Source: Ornatilinea sp.
GTDB lineage: Bacteria; Chloroflexota; Anaerolineae; Anaerolineales; Anaerolineaceae
Direction: 5' to 3'
Assembly (NCBI GenBank): GCA_018433975.1
Contig: JAHDQE010000044.1
Span: 29,721-93,720 of the forward strand
DNA length: 64,000 nt
A program made the position numbers and the translations under genes. Below the pieces are notes generated by a model. It did not search any database and was not told the DNA's origin. It was given only the letters and a program-made list of their open reading frames with translations. Shown here in pieces: positions 37,094 through 45,101 of the stretch (its first letter is position 1; each line of letters begins with the position of its first letter).

Positions 37094-38125
37094 TTAATGA
37101 GGTTCTTTTACAGCAACCGTACGACCAATCGCCTCTGCGATTCGCTGAATTTGCTGCACCAGTTCAACAAAACGTTCCGGTTTCAAGGATTGAAAACCAT
37201 CCGATAGTGCATTTTCAGGCTCCGAGTGAACCTCAACAATCAAACCATCCGCCCCTGCCGCAATTCCGGCACGAGCCACTGCACTCACATATTGCCAATT
37301 CCCCGTGCTGTGACTGGGGTCAATAATAACAGGCAGATGGGTATGCGATTTGAGTACGGGAATCACATTGATATCGGTTGTGTTACGGGTTGAAGTTTCA
37401 AAAGTACGGATGCCGCGTTCGCACAGGATCACCCGGCGATTGCCATGAGAAAGAATGTATTCTGCCGCCATCAAAAGCTCTTCCGCAGTGGATGACATTC
37501 CCCGTTTGAGGAGTATTGGATGTTGGCTTTCTCCCGCAGCGTGCAGCAAATTGTAGTTTTGCATACTTCGAGCGCCAATTTGAATCACATCGGCATATTC
37601 AGCCACCAACGGAATTTGATCCGGAGACATTGCCTCTGTCACAACGGGCAGTCCGGTGGCCTCTCTGGCTTCCGCGAGCCAGACCAATGCTTTTTCTCCC
37701 AATCCCTGAAAAGCGTAAGGCGAAGTACGGGGTTTGAAACTACCGCCCCGCAGTGCGTGAGCGCCTGCTTCTTTGACGGCATGTGCAATTTCCATTAATA
37801 AACCACGGTCTTCAACTGCACAGGGGCCGGCGATAATCACTATTCCATTGTCGCCAATTCGGACCCCATCCAATGGGAAGGATGAATCTTCCGGAATAAA
37901 CTCCCTGGAAGAAAGCTTATAAGGCCTGGAGATGGGAACCACACGGTCCACCCCCGGCATATGCGCAAAATGGCTTTGCGTCTTGATCGGCTGATCGCCT
38001 ACAACTGCGATCACCGTTCGTTCTTTTCCCCGCGTGGTATGCGGTTCAAAGCCTAGTTTTTCCACCCTTGAAATCACAACTTCAATCTGTTTGGGGCTTG
38101 CATCCGTACTCATAATGATCATCAT
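37094..38125 (-). CDS. aroF: DAHP synthase (3-deoxy-7-phosphoheptulonate synthase), AroF/AroA-beta type
   Basis: The 343-residue enzyme has an N-terminal ferredoxin-like regulatory region (about 1-70, [24 protein letters not shown]) and a TIM-barrel core with [43 protein letters not shown], and [11 protein letters not shown]. It commits PEP and erythrose-4-phosphate to the pathway. It is the first structural gene of the operon, and transcription into it must pass the Tyr/Phe leader attenuator. GAGGTG precedes the ATG. The N-terminal domain in this subfamily can bind aromatic amino acids for feedback inhibition. Confidence 0.96.
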   Translation of the reverse strand: MMIIMSTDASPKQIEVVISRVEKLGFEPHTTRGKERTVIAVVGDQPIKTQSHFAHMPGVDRVVPISRPYKLSSREFIPEDSSFPLDGVRIGDNGIVIIAGPCAVEDRGLLMEIAHAVKEAGAHALRGGSFKPRTSPYAFQGLGEKALVWLAEAREATGLPVVTEAMSPDQIPLVAEYADVIQIGARSMQNYNLLHAAGESQHPILLKRGMSSTAEELLMAAEYILSHGNRRVILCERGIRTFETSTRNTTDINVIPVLKSHTHLPVIIDPSHSTGNWQYVSAVARAGIAAGADGLIVEVHSEPENALSDGFQSLKPERFVELVQQIQRIAEAIGRTVAVKEPH

Positions 38126-38167
38126 CGTGACACCTCTTTCTCATTACTTCCAAATATAAAAACAAAT

Positions 38168-38202
38168 ATAAAAAAAGAGCGAGGCCGATGGCCTCGCTCT
38201 TT
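38168..38202 (-). terminator. Attenuator terminator upstream of aroF
   Basis: On the minus strand AAAGAGCGAGGCC (38202-38190) and GGCCTCGCTCTTT (38186-38174) form a 13-base-pair stem with an ATC loop, followed by a run of T residues at 38176-38168. It lies 43 bases before the aroF start and 20 bases after the leader stop codon. Confidence 0.93.
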
Positions 38203-38275
38203 GTGTCGAAAGGTTAATCTGTCTACTCCCGCACCTGCTTAAGCACCACCAACGGCGTCCTGTCGCTTGGACCCG
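38184..38275 (-). promoter_or_regulatory. Protector and antiterminator pairing segments of the aro attenuator
   Basis: Reading the minus-strand RNA, segment 1 (CGGGTCC, 38275-38269) directly follows the Tyr/Phe codons. It can pair with segment 2 (GGACGCCG, 38260-38253) with one bulge. The end of segment 2 (GCCGTTGG, 38256-38249) can instead pair with CCATCGGC (38191-38184), the apex of the terminator stem, at 7 of 8 positions. These are the 1:2, 2:3 and 3:4 alternatives of a ribosome-controlled attenuator. Pairings were found by eye, with no folding energy calculated. Confidence 0.7.
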
Positions 38276-38324
38276 TAAAATAAAAATAATAAAAATAATA
38301 GTTGTGCACGCGAGTATTAGACAT
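38223..38324 (-). CDS. Aromatic leader peptide with tandem Tyr and Phe codons
   Basis: A 33-codon ORF lies between the operon promoter and the attenuator terminator. It begins MSNTRVH and then reads NYYFYYFYF, with five Tyr and three Phe codons in eight consecutive positions (codons 9-16), all TAT or TTT, followed by TGPSDRTPL and a TAG stop. Leader peptides of this kind, such as the pheA leader of Escherichia coli, measure charged tRNA by ribosome stalling. The ribosome binding site is weak (no clear AGGAG before the ATG). The peptide itself probably has no function beyond its translation. Confidence 0.85.
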   Translation of the reverse strand: MSNTRVHNYYFYYFYFTGPSDRTPLVVLKQVRE

Positions 38325-38373
38325 AAGGTTACGTTCTTAATCACTTTTTACAATATTGAATTGATTAGCACCT

Positions 38374-38402
38374 ATACTACACACTATCCGCCAATCCGTC
38401 AA
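38374..38402 (-). promoter_or_regulatory. Promoter of the aromatic operon
   Basis: On the minus strand TTGACG (38397-38402) and TAGTAT (38374-38379) are 17 bases apart. Transcription would begin near 38367, about 43 bases before the leader peptide start and 240 bases before aroF. Confidence 0.75.
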
Positions 38403-38527
38403 GAGGCAATTTGTAAAGAAAATTTTAAATTTCTAATAAATTAAGTTAACAAAAGACAGATTATAAGAATCTAATAAGAAATAATATTACATTATTCACT
38501 TATCTAGCTTCCCTTGTAATTGATTGG

Positions 38528-38533
38528 TATAAT
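38528..38533 (+). promoter_or_regulatory. Possible -10 element of ftsH
   Basis: TATAAT lies about 60 bases before the ftsH start in a very AT-rich region. No convincing -35 was seen. The rest of the gap between 38403 and 38591 shows nothing else I can support. Confidence 0.4.
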
Positions 38534-38591
38534 TTTTTTACAAAGTTTATAAACATAAACATTGTTTTAAGGTGTTTTTTAGGAGGTATAA

Positions 38592-40454
38592 GTGAATTCA
38601 AGGAATCAGTCATACGTCATATACCTGCTGCTTTTCGTGGCCATCATTGCTATGCTGGTATATCAATTTAACTCAACAAGCAGCAGCCAAGACGTATTGA
38701 CCATTAACGAGGTGGCGGAAGAGATCCAAAAGGGAAATATCTCGAAAATATCTGAAAACGAGAATACCCTCAAGCTGACGCTTGCAGACGGAACTCAACG
38801 CACTTCAAATATCGAAACGAACTCAACGCTGGTGGAACAGCTGCTAAATCTGGGTGTAACTTCTGAGCAGCTTGCACCCGATAAAGTAAAAATTGAGATT
38901 AAACCCCCAAGTGCATGGTTGGGAATCTTGACGGCATTGGGGTATGTTCTCCCATTCATCATCCTCGGTGGAGCTTTCTACTTCATTTTCCGACAGGCCC
39001 AAGGCAGCAATAACGCCGCAATGTCTTTTGGGAAATCACGGGCACGAATGTTCAGCGGAGATCAGCCTACAGTGACCTTCCAGGATGTTGCAGGGGTGGA
39101 TGAATCAAAAGAAGAACTAAAAGAAGTGGTGGAGTTCCTGCGAGAGCCACAAAAGTTTATTGCCTTGGGTGCCCGAATTCCAAAAGGCGTCCTGCTGGTT
39201 GGCCCTCCCGGAACCGGAAAGACCCTCCTTGCAAAAGCCGTTTCCGGAGAAGCAGGTGTCCCCTTCTTCTCCATTTCCGGCTCGGAATTCGTTGAGATGT
39301 TCGTAGGTGTGGGCGCCAGTCGGGTTCGGGACCTGTTTGAACAGGCCAAACGCCAGTCTCCTTGCATCATTTTTGTAGATGAAATCGATGCAGTTGGACG
39401 ACAGCGCGGTGCAGGACTGGGTGGCAGCCACGATGAACGCGAGCAGACGCTGAACCAGATGCTGGTGGAGATGGATGGTTTTGACACGGATACCAATGTC
39501 ATCATTATGGCAGCTACCAACCGACCGGATATTCTTGACCCTGCGCTTTTGCGCCCGGGCCGTTTTGACCGCCGCGTTGTGCTGGATCGCCCCGATGTTC
39601 GCGGACGCGAAGAGATTCTTAAAGTGCACATCAAAGGTAAACCCATTGATCCCAGCGTGGATATGGCCGTCCTGGCCCGAGCTACTCCCGGGTTTGTTGG
39701 AGCCGACATTGAGAATCTGGTCAACGAAGCTGCTATTCTGGCTGCGCGTCGAAACAAAAAGGTCATCACGCAGGAAGAGTTTGAAGAATCCATTGAGCGT
39801 GTGATTGCCGGGCCAGAAAGAAAGAGCCGCTTGATCAGTGCCGAAGAGAAACTGATCGTCGCTTATCATGAAGCCGGTCACGCGATTGTAATGAATACGC
39901 TTCCTGAAGCAAATCCGGTCCACAAAATATCGATCATCGCACGCGGTATGGCGGGAGGATATACTCTGTCACTACCGGACGAGGACCGTACACTCACCGG
40001 CAGGAAGAAACTACTGGCCGAAATGATTGGCCTCATGGGAGGCAGAGCTGCCGAGGAACTGGTTTTTGATGATTACACTTCCGGTGCGTCCAATGATATC
40101 GAGCGCACGACCAAAATTGCGCGAACAATGGTTACCCGATTGGGTATGAGCGAGGAACTTGGCCCCATTGTTTATGGACAAAAAGAGGAACTGGTTTTCC
40201 TGGGGCGTGAAATCTCCGAACAGCGGGATTACTCGGAAGAAGTTGCCGAAAAGATCGATAACGAAGTCCGCAAGCTTGTCCACGAATCTTATCTGAAAGC
40301 CAAAGAGATTCTGACACAATACCGGGATAAGCTGGATGCAGTGGCAAACAAACTGCTGGAAGTTGAAACGATCACCCGGAAGGAATTCGAAGAAATCTTT
40401 CCGCCTCCGGTGGAAAAACGCAGTGGTACTCCATTGCTGGTTCAAACAAACTGA
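38592..40454 (+). CDS. ftsH: ATP-dependent zinc metalloprotease FtsH
   Basis: The 620-residue membrane protease has a first transmembrane helix (about 8-25), a small extracytoplasmic domain, and a second helix (about 111-134). The AAA module carries Walker A GPPGTGK (204-210), Walker [16 protein letters not shown] and the SRH region [20 protein letters not shown]. The zinc protease motif is HEAGH (426-430). FtsH degrades misfolded membrane proteins and short-lived regulators. The GTG start at 38592 is well supported by AGGAGGT four bases upstream. It is a single-gene transcript ending in a terminator. Confidence 0.98.
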   Translation: MNSRNQSYVIYLLLFVAIIAMLVYQFNSTSSSQDVLTINEVAEEIQKGNISKISENENTLKLTLADGTQRTSNIETNSTLVEQLLNLGVTSEQLAPDKVKIEIKPPSAWLGILTALGYVLPFIILGGAFYFIFRQAQGSNNAAMSFGKSRARMFSGDQPTVTFQDVAGVDESKEELKEVVEFLREPQKFIALGARIPKGVLLVGPPGTGKTLLAKAVSGEAGVPFFSISGSEFVEMFVGVGASRVRDLFEQAKRQSPCIIFVDEIDAVGRQRGAGLGGSHDEREQTLNQMLVEMDGFDTDTNVIIMAATNRPDILDPALLRPGRFDRRVVLDRPDVRGREEILKVHIKGKPIDPSVDMAVLARATPGFVGADIENLVNEAAILAARRNKKVITQEEFEESIERVIAGPERKSRLISAEEKLIVAYHEAGHAIVMNTLPEANPVHKISIIARGMAGGYTLSLPDEDRTLTGRKKLLAEMIGLMGGRAAEELVFDDYTSGASNDIERTTKIARTMVTRLGMSEELGPIVYGQKEELVFLGREISEQRDYSEEVAEKIDNEVRKLVHESYLKAKEILTQYRDKLDAVANKLLEVETITRKEFEEIFPPPVEKRSGTPLLVQTN

Positions 40455-40462
40455 TACACCAA

Positions 40463-40500
40463 CAGGACGGTTGATAAAAAATCAACCGTCCTGAATTTTA
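40463..40500. terminator. Terminator between ftsH and fadD-like gene
   Basis: CAGGACGGTTGAT (40463-40475) pairs with ATCAACCGTCCTG (40481-40493) around AAAAA, followed by AATTTTATT. It can serve ftsH and perhaps the converging acyl-CoA synthetase gene. Confidence 0.85.
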
Positions 40501-40522
40501 TTAAGTTTTTTATAGTGCAACT

Positions 40523-42211
40523 CTACAAAGTTCCAGACGATTCATTATGCATCCGCACCAGTTCCCTGCGCAGGACTTTGCCCACTGTTGTTCTCGGCAA
40601 TTTATCAAGGAATGCAATTAAAGTAGGTGCTTTATAAGGGGCAATCCGCTCCCGGCACCAGGATTTTACTTCTTTCAAGGTGAGTGTTTCTCCAGGTTTA
40701 GGAACTATCCAGGCCTTAACTCGTTCCCCACGTTCCGGATCTGTTACACCGGCTACCCCGACCTCAAGCACTTTGGGGTGCAAAGCAATCACTTCCTCCA
40801 CTTCACGTGGCCACACCTGGAGGCCGCCAATTTTCATCAAATCTTTTTTACGATCTACCAGATAGAAATAACCGTCCGAATCCATCCAGGCAATATCTCC
40901 GGTGTAAAGCCAGCCATCCCTGAGCGTGAGGTCGGTTTGATCCGGCATATTGTGATAGCCTTTCATGATCGTTGGTCCTTTGATGATTAGCTCCCCGATT
41001 TCACCTTCAGCAAGCTCAACTTCACCGGTTTCTAAATCCACAATCCGGCAGTCAATATCCGGCAGCGGCAATCCAATTGAACCGGAACGGTTCTCGCCCA
41101 ACATCGGATTGCAATGAGTTGCAGTTGGCGCTTCTGAAAGCCCATAACCTTCTAGCAGTTTTCCACCTGTCAGGCGTTCAAAAGTTTCCCGCGTTTCTTC
41201 CAATAAAGGCGCGGAACCGGAGATACAGCCTTTTATTGAACGAAGATCATACTTCCCCGCCAATACATCCGGATATCGATTGATCGTGCCGTACATATTA
41301 GGAACTCCTGGGAAGAGGGTCGCTTTGTAATGCTGAATATTCTCCAGCACATCCGTAATATCTCGCGGATTCGGGATCAACACCAGGCTCGCCCCAATCG
41401 CAATTCCCATGTTCATTGCGATGACCATCCCATATACATGAAACAGTGGAATAGCAGCCAGCACAACTTCCTTTCCTTCCTCCAACCCAACTAACCACCG
41501 GCTAAATTGAATGGTATTGGCTATCAGGTTCCGGTGCAGTCCAATAGCGGCCTTGGAAACCCCGGTAGTTCCACCGCTATATTGAAATATCGCCACATCC
41601 TCAGAGGAAAGTTCGGGAAGCTCCGTATCCAGCTCAAAAGAAGCCCTCAAAAAGGGAATTAATTCTGTCTGTCCATCAGAACAGGAAGCTTTCTCCCTAA
41701 GTTTTTCCCGTGAAATACTGTTCTCCTTCAATAAACCGGGAAGCTCATCGGCATCTTCCAGGTCCGTCAGAATTAAGCATTCAATTCCACAAGCAGACTG
41801 TGCTTCCTCTAAAATCTCCCGGAGATTCCGCAAACCGACCAACACCTTTACCCCCGAATCTTCAAATTGATATTTCAACTCCCTGATCCGGTAAGATGGA
41901 TTAATGGCAACAACTACCGCCCCGGCCTTGAGGATGCCATAAAACCCCATTATAAACTGCGGCGAATTTGGAAGCACCAGGCCTACCCGGTCGCCCTTTT
42001 CAATTCCCAAATTCTTCAAACCGATGGCTAATTTATCACTTAGCACATCCATTTCCTGATAAGTAATCGTATTGCCCTGAAATATAGTACAGGGTTGGTC
42101 CGGATATTTTCTTACCGCTTCTTTCAGGAAATAAGTAACCGGCTGATCAGGATACGTTAAAGATACTGGAACCTCGGGGTCATAGTTTTTATGCCAGGGA
42201 CGACTTTCCAT
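40523..42211 (-). CDS. fadD: Long-chain acyl-CoA synthetase (AMP-forming)
   Basis: The 562-residue enzyme belongs to the adenylate-forming family, with the P-loop-like YSGGTTGVSKAAIGLH, the adenine-binding LLEGYGLSEAPTATHCNP, the GWLYTGDIAWMDSDGYFYLVDRKKDLMKIGG region, and the catalytic lysine near PRTTVGKVLRREL at the C-terminus. It activates fatty acids to acyl-CoA. The ATG at 42211 is preferred over a GTG two codons earlier because GAGAGG overlaps the latter. Specific chain length is not evident. It appears monocistronic, on the minus strand after miaA. Confidence 0.9.
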   Translation of the reverse strand: MESRPWHKNYDPEVPVSLTYPDQPVTYFLKEAVRKYPDQPCTIFQGNTITYQEMDVLSDKLAIGLKNLGIEKGDRVGLVLPNSPQFIMGFYGILKAGAVVVAINPSYRIRELKYQFEDSGVKVLVGLRNLREILEEAQSACGIECLILTDLEDADELPGLLKENSISREKLREKASCSDGQTELIPFLRASFELDTELPELSSEDVAIFQYSGGTTGVSKAAIGLHRNLIANTIQFSRWLVGLEEGKEVVLAAIPLFHVYGMVIAMNMGIAIGASLVLIPNPRDITDVLENIQHYKATLFPGVPNMYGTINRYPDVLAGKYDLRSIKGCISGSAPLLEETRETFERLTGGKLLEGYGLSEAPTATHCNPMLGENRSGSIGLPLPDIDCRIVDLETGEVELAEGEIGELIIKGPTIMKGYHNMPDQTDLTLRDGWLYTGDIAWMDSDGYFYLVDRKKDLMKIGGLQVWPREVEEVIALHPKVLEVGVAGVTDPERGERVKAWIVPKPGETLTLKEVKSWCRERIAPYKAPTLIAFLDKLPRTTVGKVLRRELVRMHNESSGTL

Positions 42212-42276
42212 ATTCACCTCTCTACAAAATATTTAATCATCCCCCTGGAACTTAATACACCTTCTAAAGTTTCATT

Positions 42277-43242
42277 TTATCCATCAGAGTAATTTTCATC
42301 TCGGAGAAGCCAACCCTTTCCGGAGCGGATAAAATCCGCAATTTCATCCGCCGTTACTGAAGCTGCATCAAACCAATGGATTCTGGGGTCGTCTTTTTTA
42401 AACCAGTTGGCCTGCCGTCTGACAAAAATACGGGTTTTCCGCTTGATCAACATCACAGCTTCTTCCAGCGTCAGGTTACCCTGCAAATGCTGGATCATCT
42501 CCGGATAACCAATTGCCGAGAAGGTGGGGATTTCCGGATCATACCCCTTTTCCAACAGGGTCTCCACTTCCTTCAGTAAACCATCGTCCAGCATGATTTC
42601 TATCCGTTCATCAACACGTTGATAAAGCTCTGCCCGATCTCGATATAATCCGATCATCAAAACATCGTAAGCTGCTTTACCCCGTTTTCTCTGCTCAGAA
42701 AAACGCTGCCCTGTAAGGAATAACACTTCAAGGGCCCTTACGGTTCGGCGAATGTTTGGAGGATCAATGATCTGGGCGGCTTTGGGGTCAACAACGGCAA
42801 GTTTTTCATGCAGCGCGTATGGCCCTATCGTTTCGGCCCAATCTTCCAATACCTTCCGCAGCCCCGTATCAGGTTCTTGCGCAGGAATCTCCCAGCCTTC
42901 CACCACAGCGCGGATATATTGCCCTGTGCCCCCCACCAGGAAAGGCAGCTTACCACGCACCTGGATTTGAGCAATTACCTCAGTCGCCGCCTGTTGAAAC
43001 AACGCCAGGCTCCAGGTTTCATCCGGATTGACGACATCAATCAGATGATGCGGAACAATTTGCTGCTCCGTCTCACTGGGTTTGGCCGTACCGATATCCA
43101 TCCCTCTGTAGAACAATCGCGAGTCCGCTGAAACAATTTCGCCATTCAAACGTTCCGCTAATTTAAGTGACAGAGCTGTTTTCCCCACAGCAGTGGGGCC
43201 AATGATCACAACCAGAGGTGCCTTAATTTCCGATAACCGCAT
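42277..43242 (-). CDS. miaA: tRNA dimethylallyltransferase
   Basis: The 321-residue protein has the P-loop GPTAVGKTALSLKLA, the segment VSADSRLFYRGMDIGTAKPS, VGGTGQYIRAVVEG, and the C-terminal region with FSAIGYPEMIQHLQG. It adds a dimethylallyl group to A37 of tRNAs that read UNN codons. Prenyl donor comes from DMAPP. The start is uncertain because the frame overlaps the end of the YraN-like gene and no strong Shine-Dalgarno is visible. The ATG at 43242 overlaps by 20 bases, suggesting coupling. Confidence 0.95.
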   Translation of the reverse strand: MRLSEIKAPLVVIIGPTAVGKTALSLKLAERLNGEIVSADSRLFYRGMDIGTAKPSETEQQIVPHHLIDVVNPDETWSLALFQQAATEVIAQIQVRGKLPFLVGGTGQYIRAVVEGWEIPAQEPDTGLRKVLEDWAETIGPYALHEKLAVVDPKAAQIIDPPNIRRTVRALEVLFLTGQRFSEQRKRGKAAYDVLMIGLYRDRAELYQRVDERIEIMLDDGLLKEVETLLEKGYDPEIPTFSAIGYPEMIQHLQGNLTLEEAVMLIKRKTRIFVRRQANWFKKDDPRIHWFDAASVTADEIADFIRSGKGWLLRDENYSDG

Positions 43243-43594
43243 TTTCAAACCATACAATCTGTGGATTGGGACAATTCAACTGTCCCTGGATGGCGATCAC
43301 ATCAACTCGCCAATCTCCATCATATATTGGATTTTCTTGAAGAAAAAACTGAGCAGCGTTCAGCAAATGCTGAATTTTTTGAGGTGTAACTGCTTCCTCC
43401 GGCAGTCCAAATGCTCTGCTGGTCCGGGCCTTCACCTCTACAAACACCACTGCCGCCTGATCTCGAGCGACAATATCCAGTTCGCCATGCGGCGTATTTA
43501 CATTGCGCGCAAGGATTTCCCAGCCTTTTTTCTCCAGAAAATCTACCGCAACCTGCTCCCCCCACTTGCCCACCTGCTGTTGTCGTCGAACCAT
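43223..43594 (-). CDS. YraN/UPF0102 family nuclease-like protein
   Basis: The 123-residue protein has the restriction-endonuclease-like core GELDIVARDQAAVVFVEVKAR, a PD-(D/E)xK arrangement of Glu, Asp, Glu and Lys, preceded by GKWGEQVAVDFLEKKGW. The family is widespread, and a role in DNA recombination or repair is suspected but not settled. The second ATG, at 43594, has the better distance from GAGAGG. The gene overlaps miaA. Confidence 0.88.
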   Translation of the reverse strand: MVRRQQQVGKWGEQVAVDFLEKKGWEILARNVNTPHGELDIVARDQAAVVFVEVKARTSRAFGLPEEAVTPQKIQHLLNAAQFFLQENPIYDGDWRVDVIAIQGQLNCPNPQIVWFENAVIGN

Positions 43595-43673
43595 CATCCT
43601 CTCAGGGCTTTCTTAAAGATAGGTCTATTTTAATCCATTCCGGCACAGTTATTGAGAAAAGAGCCAATTAAAT

Positions 43674-43703
43674 TTGACTTACCTGGTTTGTTCATGCTAA
43701 ACT
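43674..43703 (+). promoter_or_regulatory. Promoter in the gap upstream of cinA
   Basis: TTGACT (43674-43679) and TAAACT (43698-43703) are 18 bases apart, with TGC just before the -10. It would start a transcript near 43710, 195 bases before cinA. The 300-base gap also holds a further TATAAT (43819-43824) without a good -35. A 74-codon ORF at 43726 looks non-coding. Confidence 0.65.
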
Positions 43704-43904
43704 AAACTTCAAACAGGTGATTTGAATGCATAAGCTCATCCATCTGAACAAGAAAACAGTCTATGGAGCGCAGGAGTTTAATCAATTGCGTTCTGGTAAT
43801 TGTGTTCAATACCGTTCCTATAATACACCTCTTACAAATGCTCCTTATAATAAAAGGGGCTGTTTTTATTATCCAAATCCTATAAATTACAGCCAGGAGA
43901 GTAA

Positions 43905-45053
43905 ATGCCTACAGCAGAGATCATCACAATCGGAACAGAACTCCTTTTAGGCGAGATACAAGATACCAACACCCGCTTTTTAGCCCGCCAGCTCCGCGAC
44001 ATTGGAGTTGATTTATATCGTTCAACCCAGATTGGGGATAACACCGACCGTATTGCCGGAGTAATCCAGGAGGCAATGAGCCGGTCGGAAATCATAATAA
44101 CCACCGGTGGGTTAGGCCCCACGGTGGACGACCCAACCCGTGAGGCAGTTGCCCGCGCTATGGGCGTGCAAACCGTTTACCACCCGGAACTTTGGGAGCA
44201 AATTTTGGAACGCTACCGGCGTTACTCCCGACAACCAACAGAAAACAACCGGCGGCAGGCTTATCTGCCCATGAATGCAACAGCCATTGAAAACCCGGTA
44301 GGGACTGCCCCGGCTTTCTTGATTGAAACCAGCAGCAATGTCATTATCTCTGTACCCGGAGTGCCGCGGGAAATGGAATATCTTACCATCAATGTTGTCC
44401 TGCCCTACCTCCAGGAAAAATATGACTTACAGGGCAAGATCATCAAAGCACGAGTGCTGCATACTGCCGGAGCGGGCGAATCTATAGTCGATGAGTTAAT
44501 TGGCGATCTTGAAACCCACGCCAACCCTACTGTCGGGCTGTTAGCAAAACCAGGACAGACCGATGTGCGAATTACAGCCAAGGCCGAAACTGAAGCCCAG
44601 GCAAACCAAATGCTGGATGACATGGCCGCTATCATCTATCAACGGTTGGGAAATCACATTTATGGTATAGATCAGGATACTCTGGAAACAGTTCTACAAA
44701 ACCGATTAAAAACACGCGGTTGGGAACTGTCAATCATTGAATCGGGGCTAAACAGCGAGCTCTCAACCCATCTCGCCGGAATTCAAATTTCCACAGAACA
44801 AATGCGTGATCTCCCTAATCCCTGTAATACGGATCTGCTGATTAAAAGCCTTCAGGAACTGCGTTCCAAAAACCAAACACAGATTGGGCTTGCTGCAAGT
44901 TTATGTTTACAAAACAACCAGAATAAACTTTGGATGTATCTTATAACCCCGGATAACACTTATACTGAAATTCATACCTTCGGAGGGGCCCCCGCCCTGA
45001 TGTGTCTTTGGGCTGTCAATCATGCCTTAAATTTTGTACGGCTGCATCTATAA
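43905..45053 (+). CDS. cinA: CinA-like protein with degenerate C-terminal domain
   Basis: Residues 1-170 form the MoaB-like domain (TIGTELLLGEIQDTNTRFLARQL, TTGGLGPTVDDPTREAVA, VPGVPREME), which in CinA family members acts as an ADP-ribose pyrophosphatase. A linker domain follows. The C-terminal region (about 265-382) should be the nicotinamide-nucleotide amidase domain, but where family members have ESCTGG the sequence reads ESGLNSELSTHLAGI, without the catalytic serine-cysteine pattern. The amidase activity is probably lost. It starts behind CAGGAGAG and leads the cinA-amidohydrolase-glg gene run. Confidence 0.88.
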   Translation: MPTAEIITIGTELLLGEIQDTNTRFLARQLRDIGVDLYRSTQIGDNTDRIAGVIQEAMSRSEIIITTGGLGPTVDDPTREAVARAMGVQTVYHPELWEQILERYRRYSRQPTENNRRQAYLPMNATAIENPVGTAPAFLIETSSNVIISVPGVPREMEYLTINVVLPYLQEKYDLQGKIIKARVLHTAGAGESIVDELIGDLETHANPTVGLLAKPGQTDVRITAKAETEAQANQMLDDMAAIIYQRLGNHIYGIDQDTLETVLQNRLKTRGWELSIIESGLNSELSTHLAGIQISTEQMRDLPNPCNTDLLIKSLQELRSKNQTQIGLAASLCLQNNQNKLWMYLITPDNTYTEIHTFGGAPALMCLWAVNHALNFVRLHL

Positions 45054-45101
45054 ATAAATTGTTCTTTAGATCACATAGAATTGTTGAAAAGGATGCTATG
45101 C

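Noticed and set aside
38144..38344. A 66-codon ORF on the minus strand covering the aro leader
   Set aside because: It is in another frame from the Tyr/Phe leader and runs through the terminator hairpin. Its hydrophobic start is the same AT-rich run read out of frame, and it has no ribosome site.
39062..39923. Long minus-strand ORFs opposite ftsH (243 and 268 codons)
   Set aside because: They lie fully inside the conserved ftsH AAA module and show the Ser/Arg-rich look of antisense shadow frames. Nothing resembles a known protein.
43726..43950. A 74-codon ORF behind the promoter at 43674, with AGGTGA before its ATG
   Set aside because: The composition is Asn/Tyr/Gln-rich without any recognisable pattern, and it overlaps the start of cinA out of frame by 46 bases. 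A real small protein cannot be excluded, but support is too weak.
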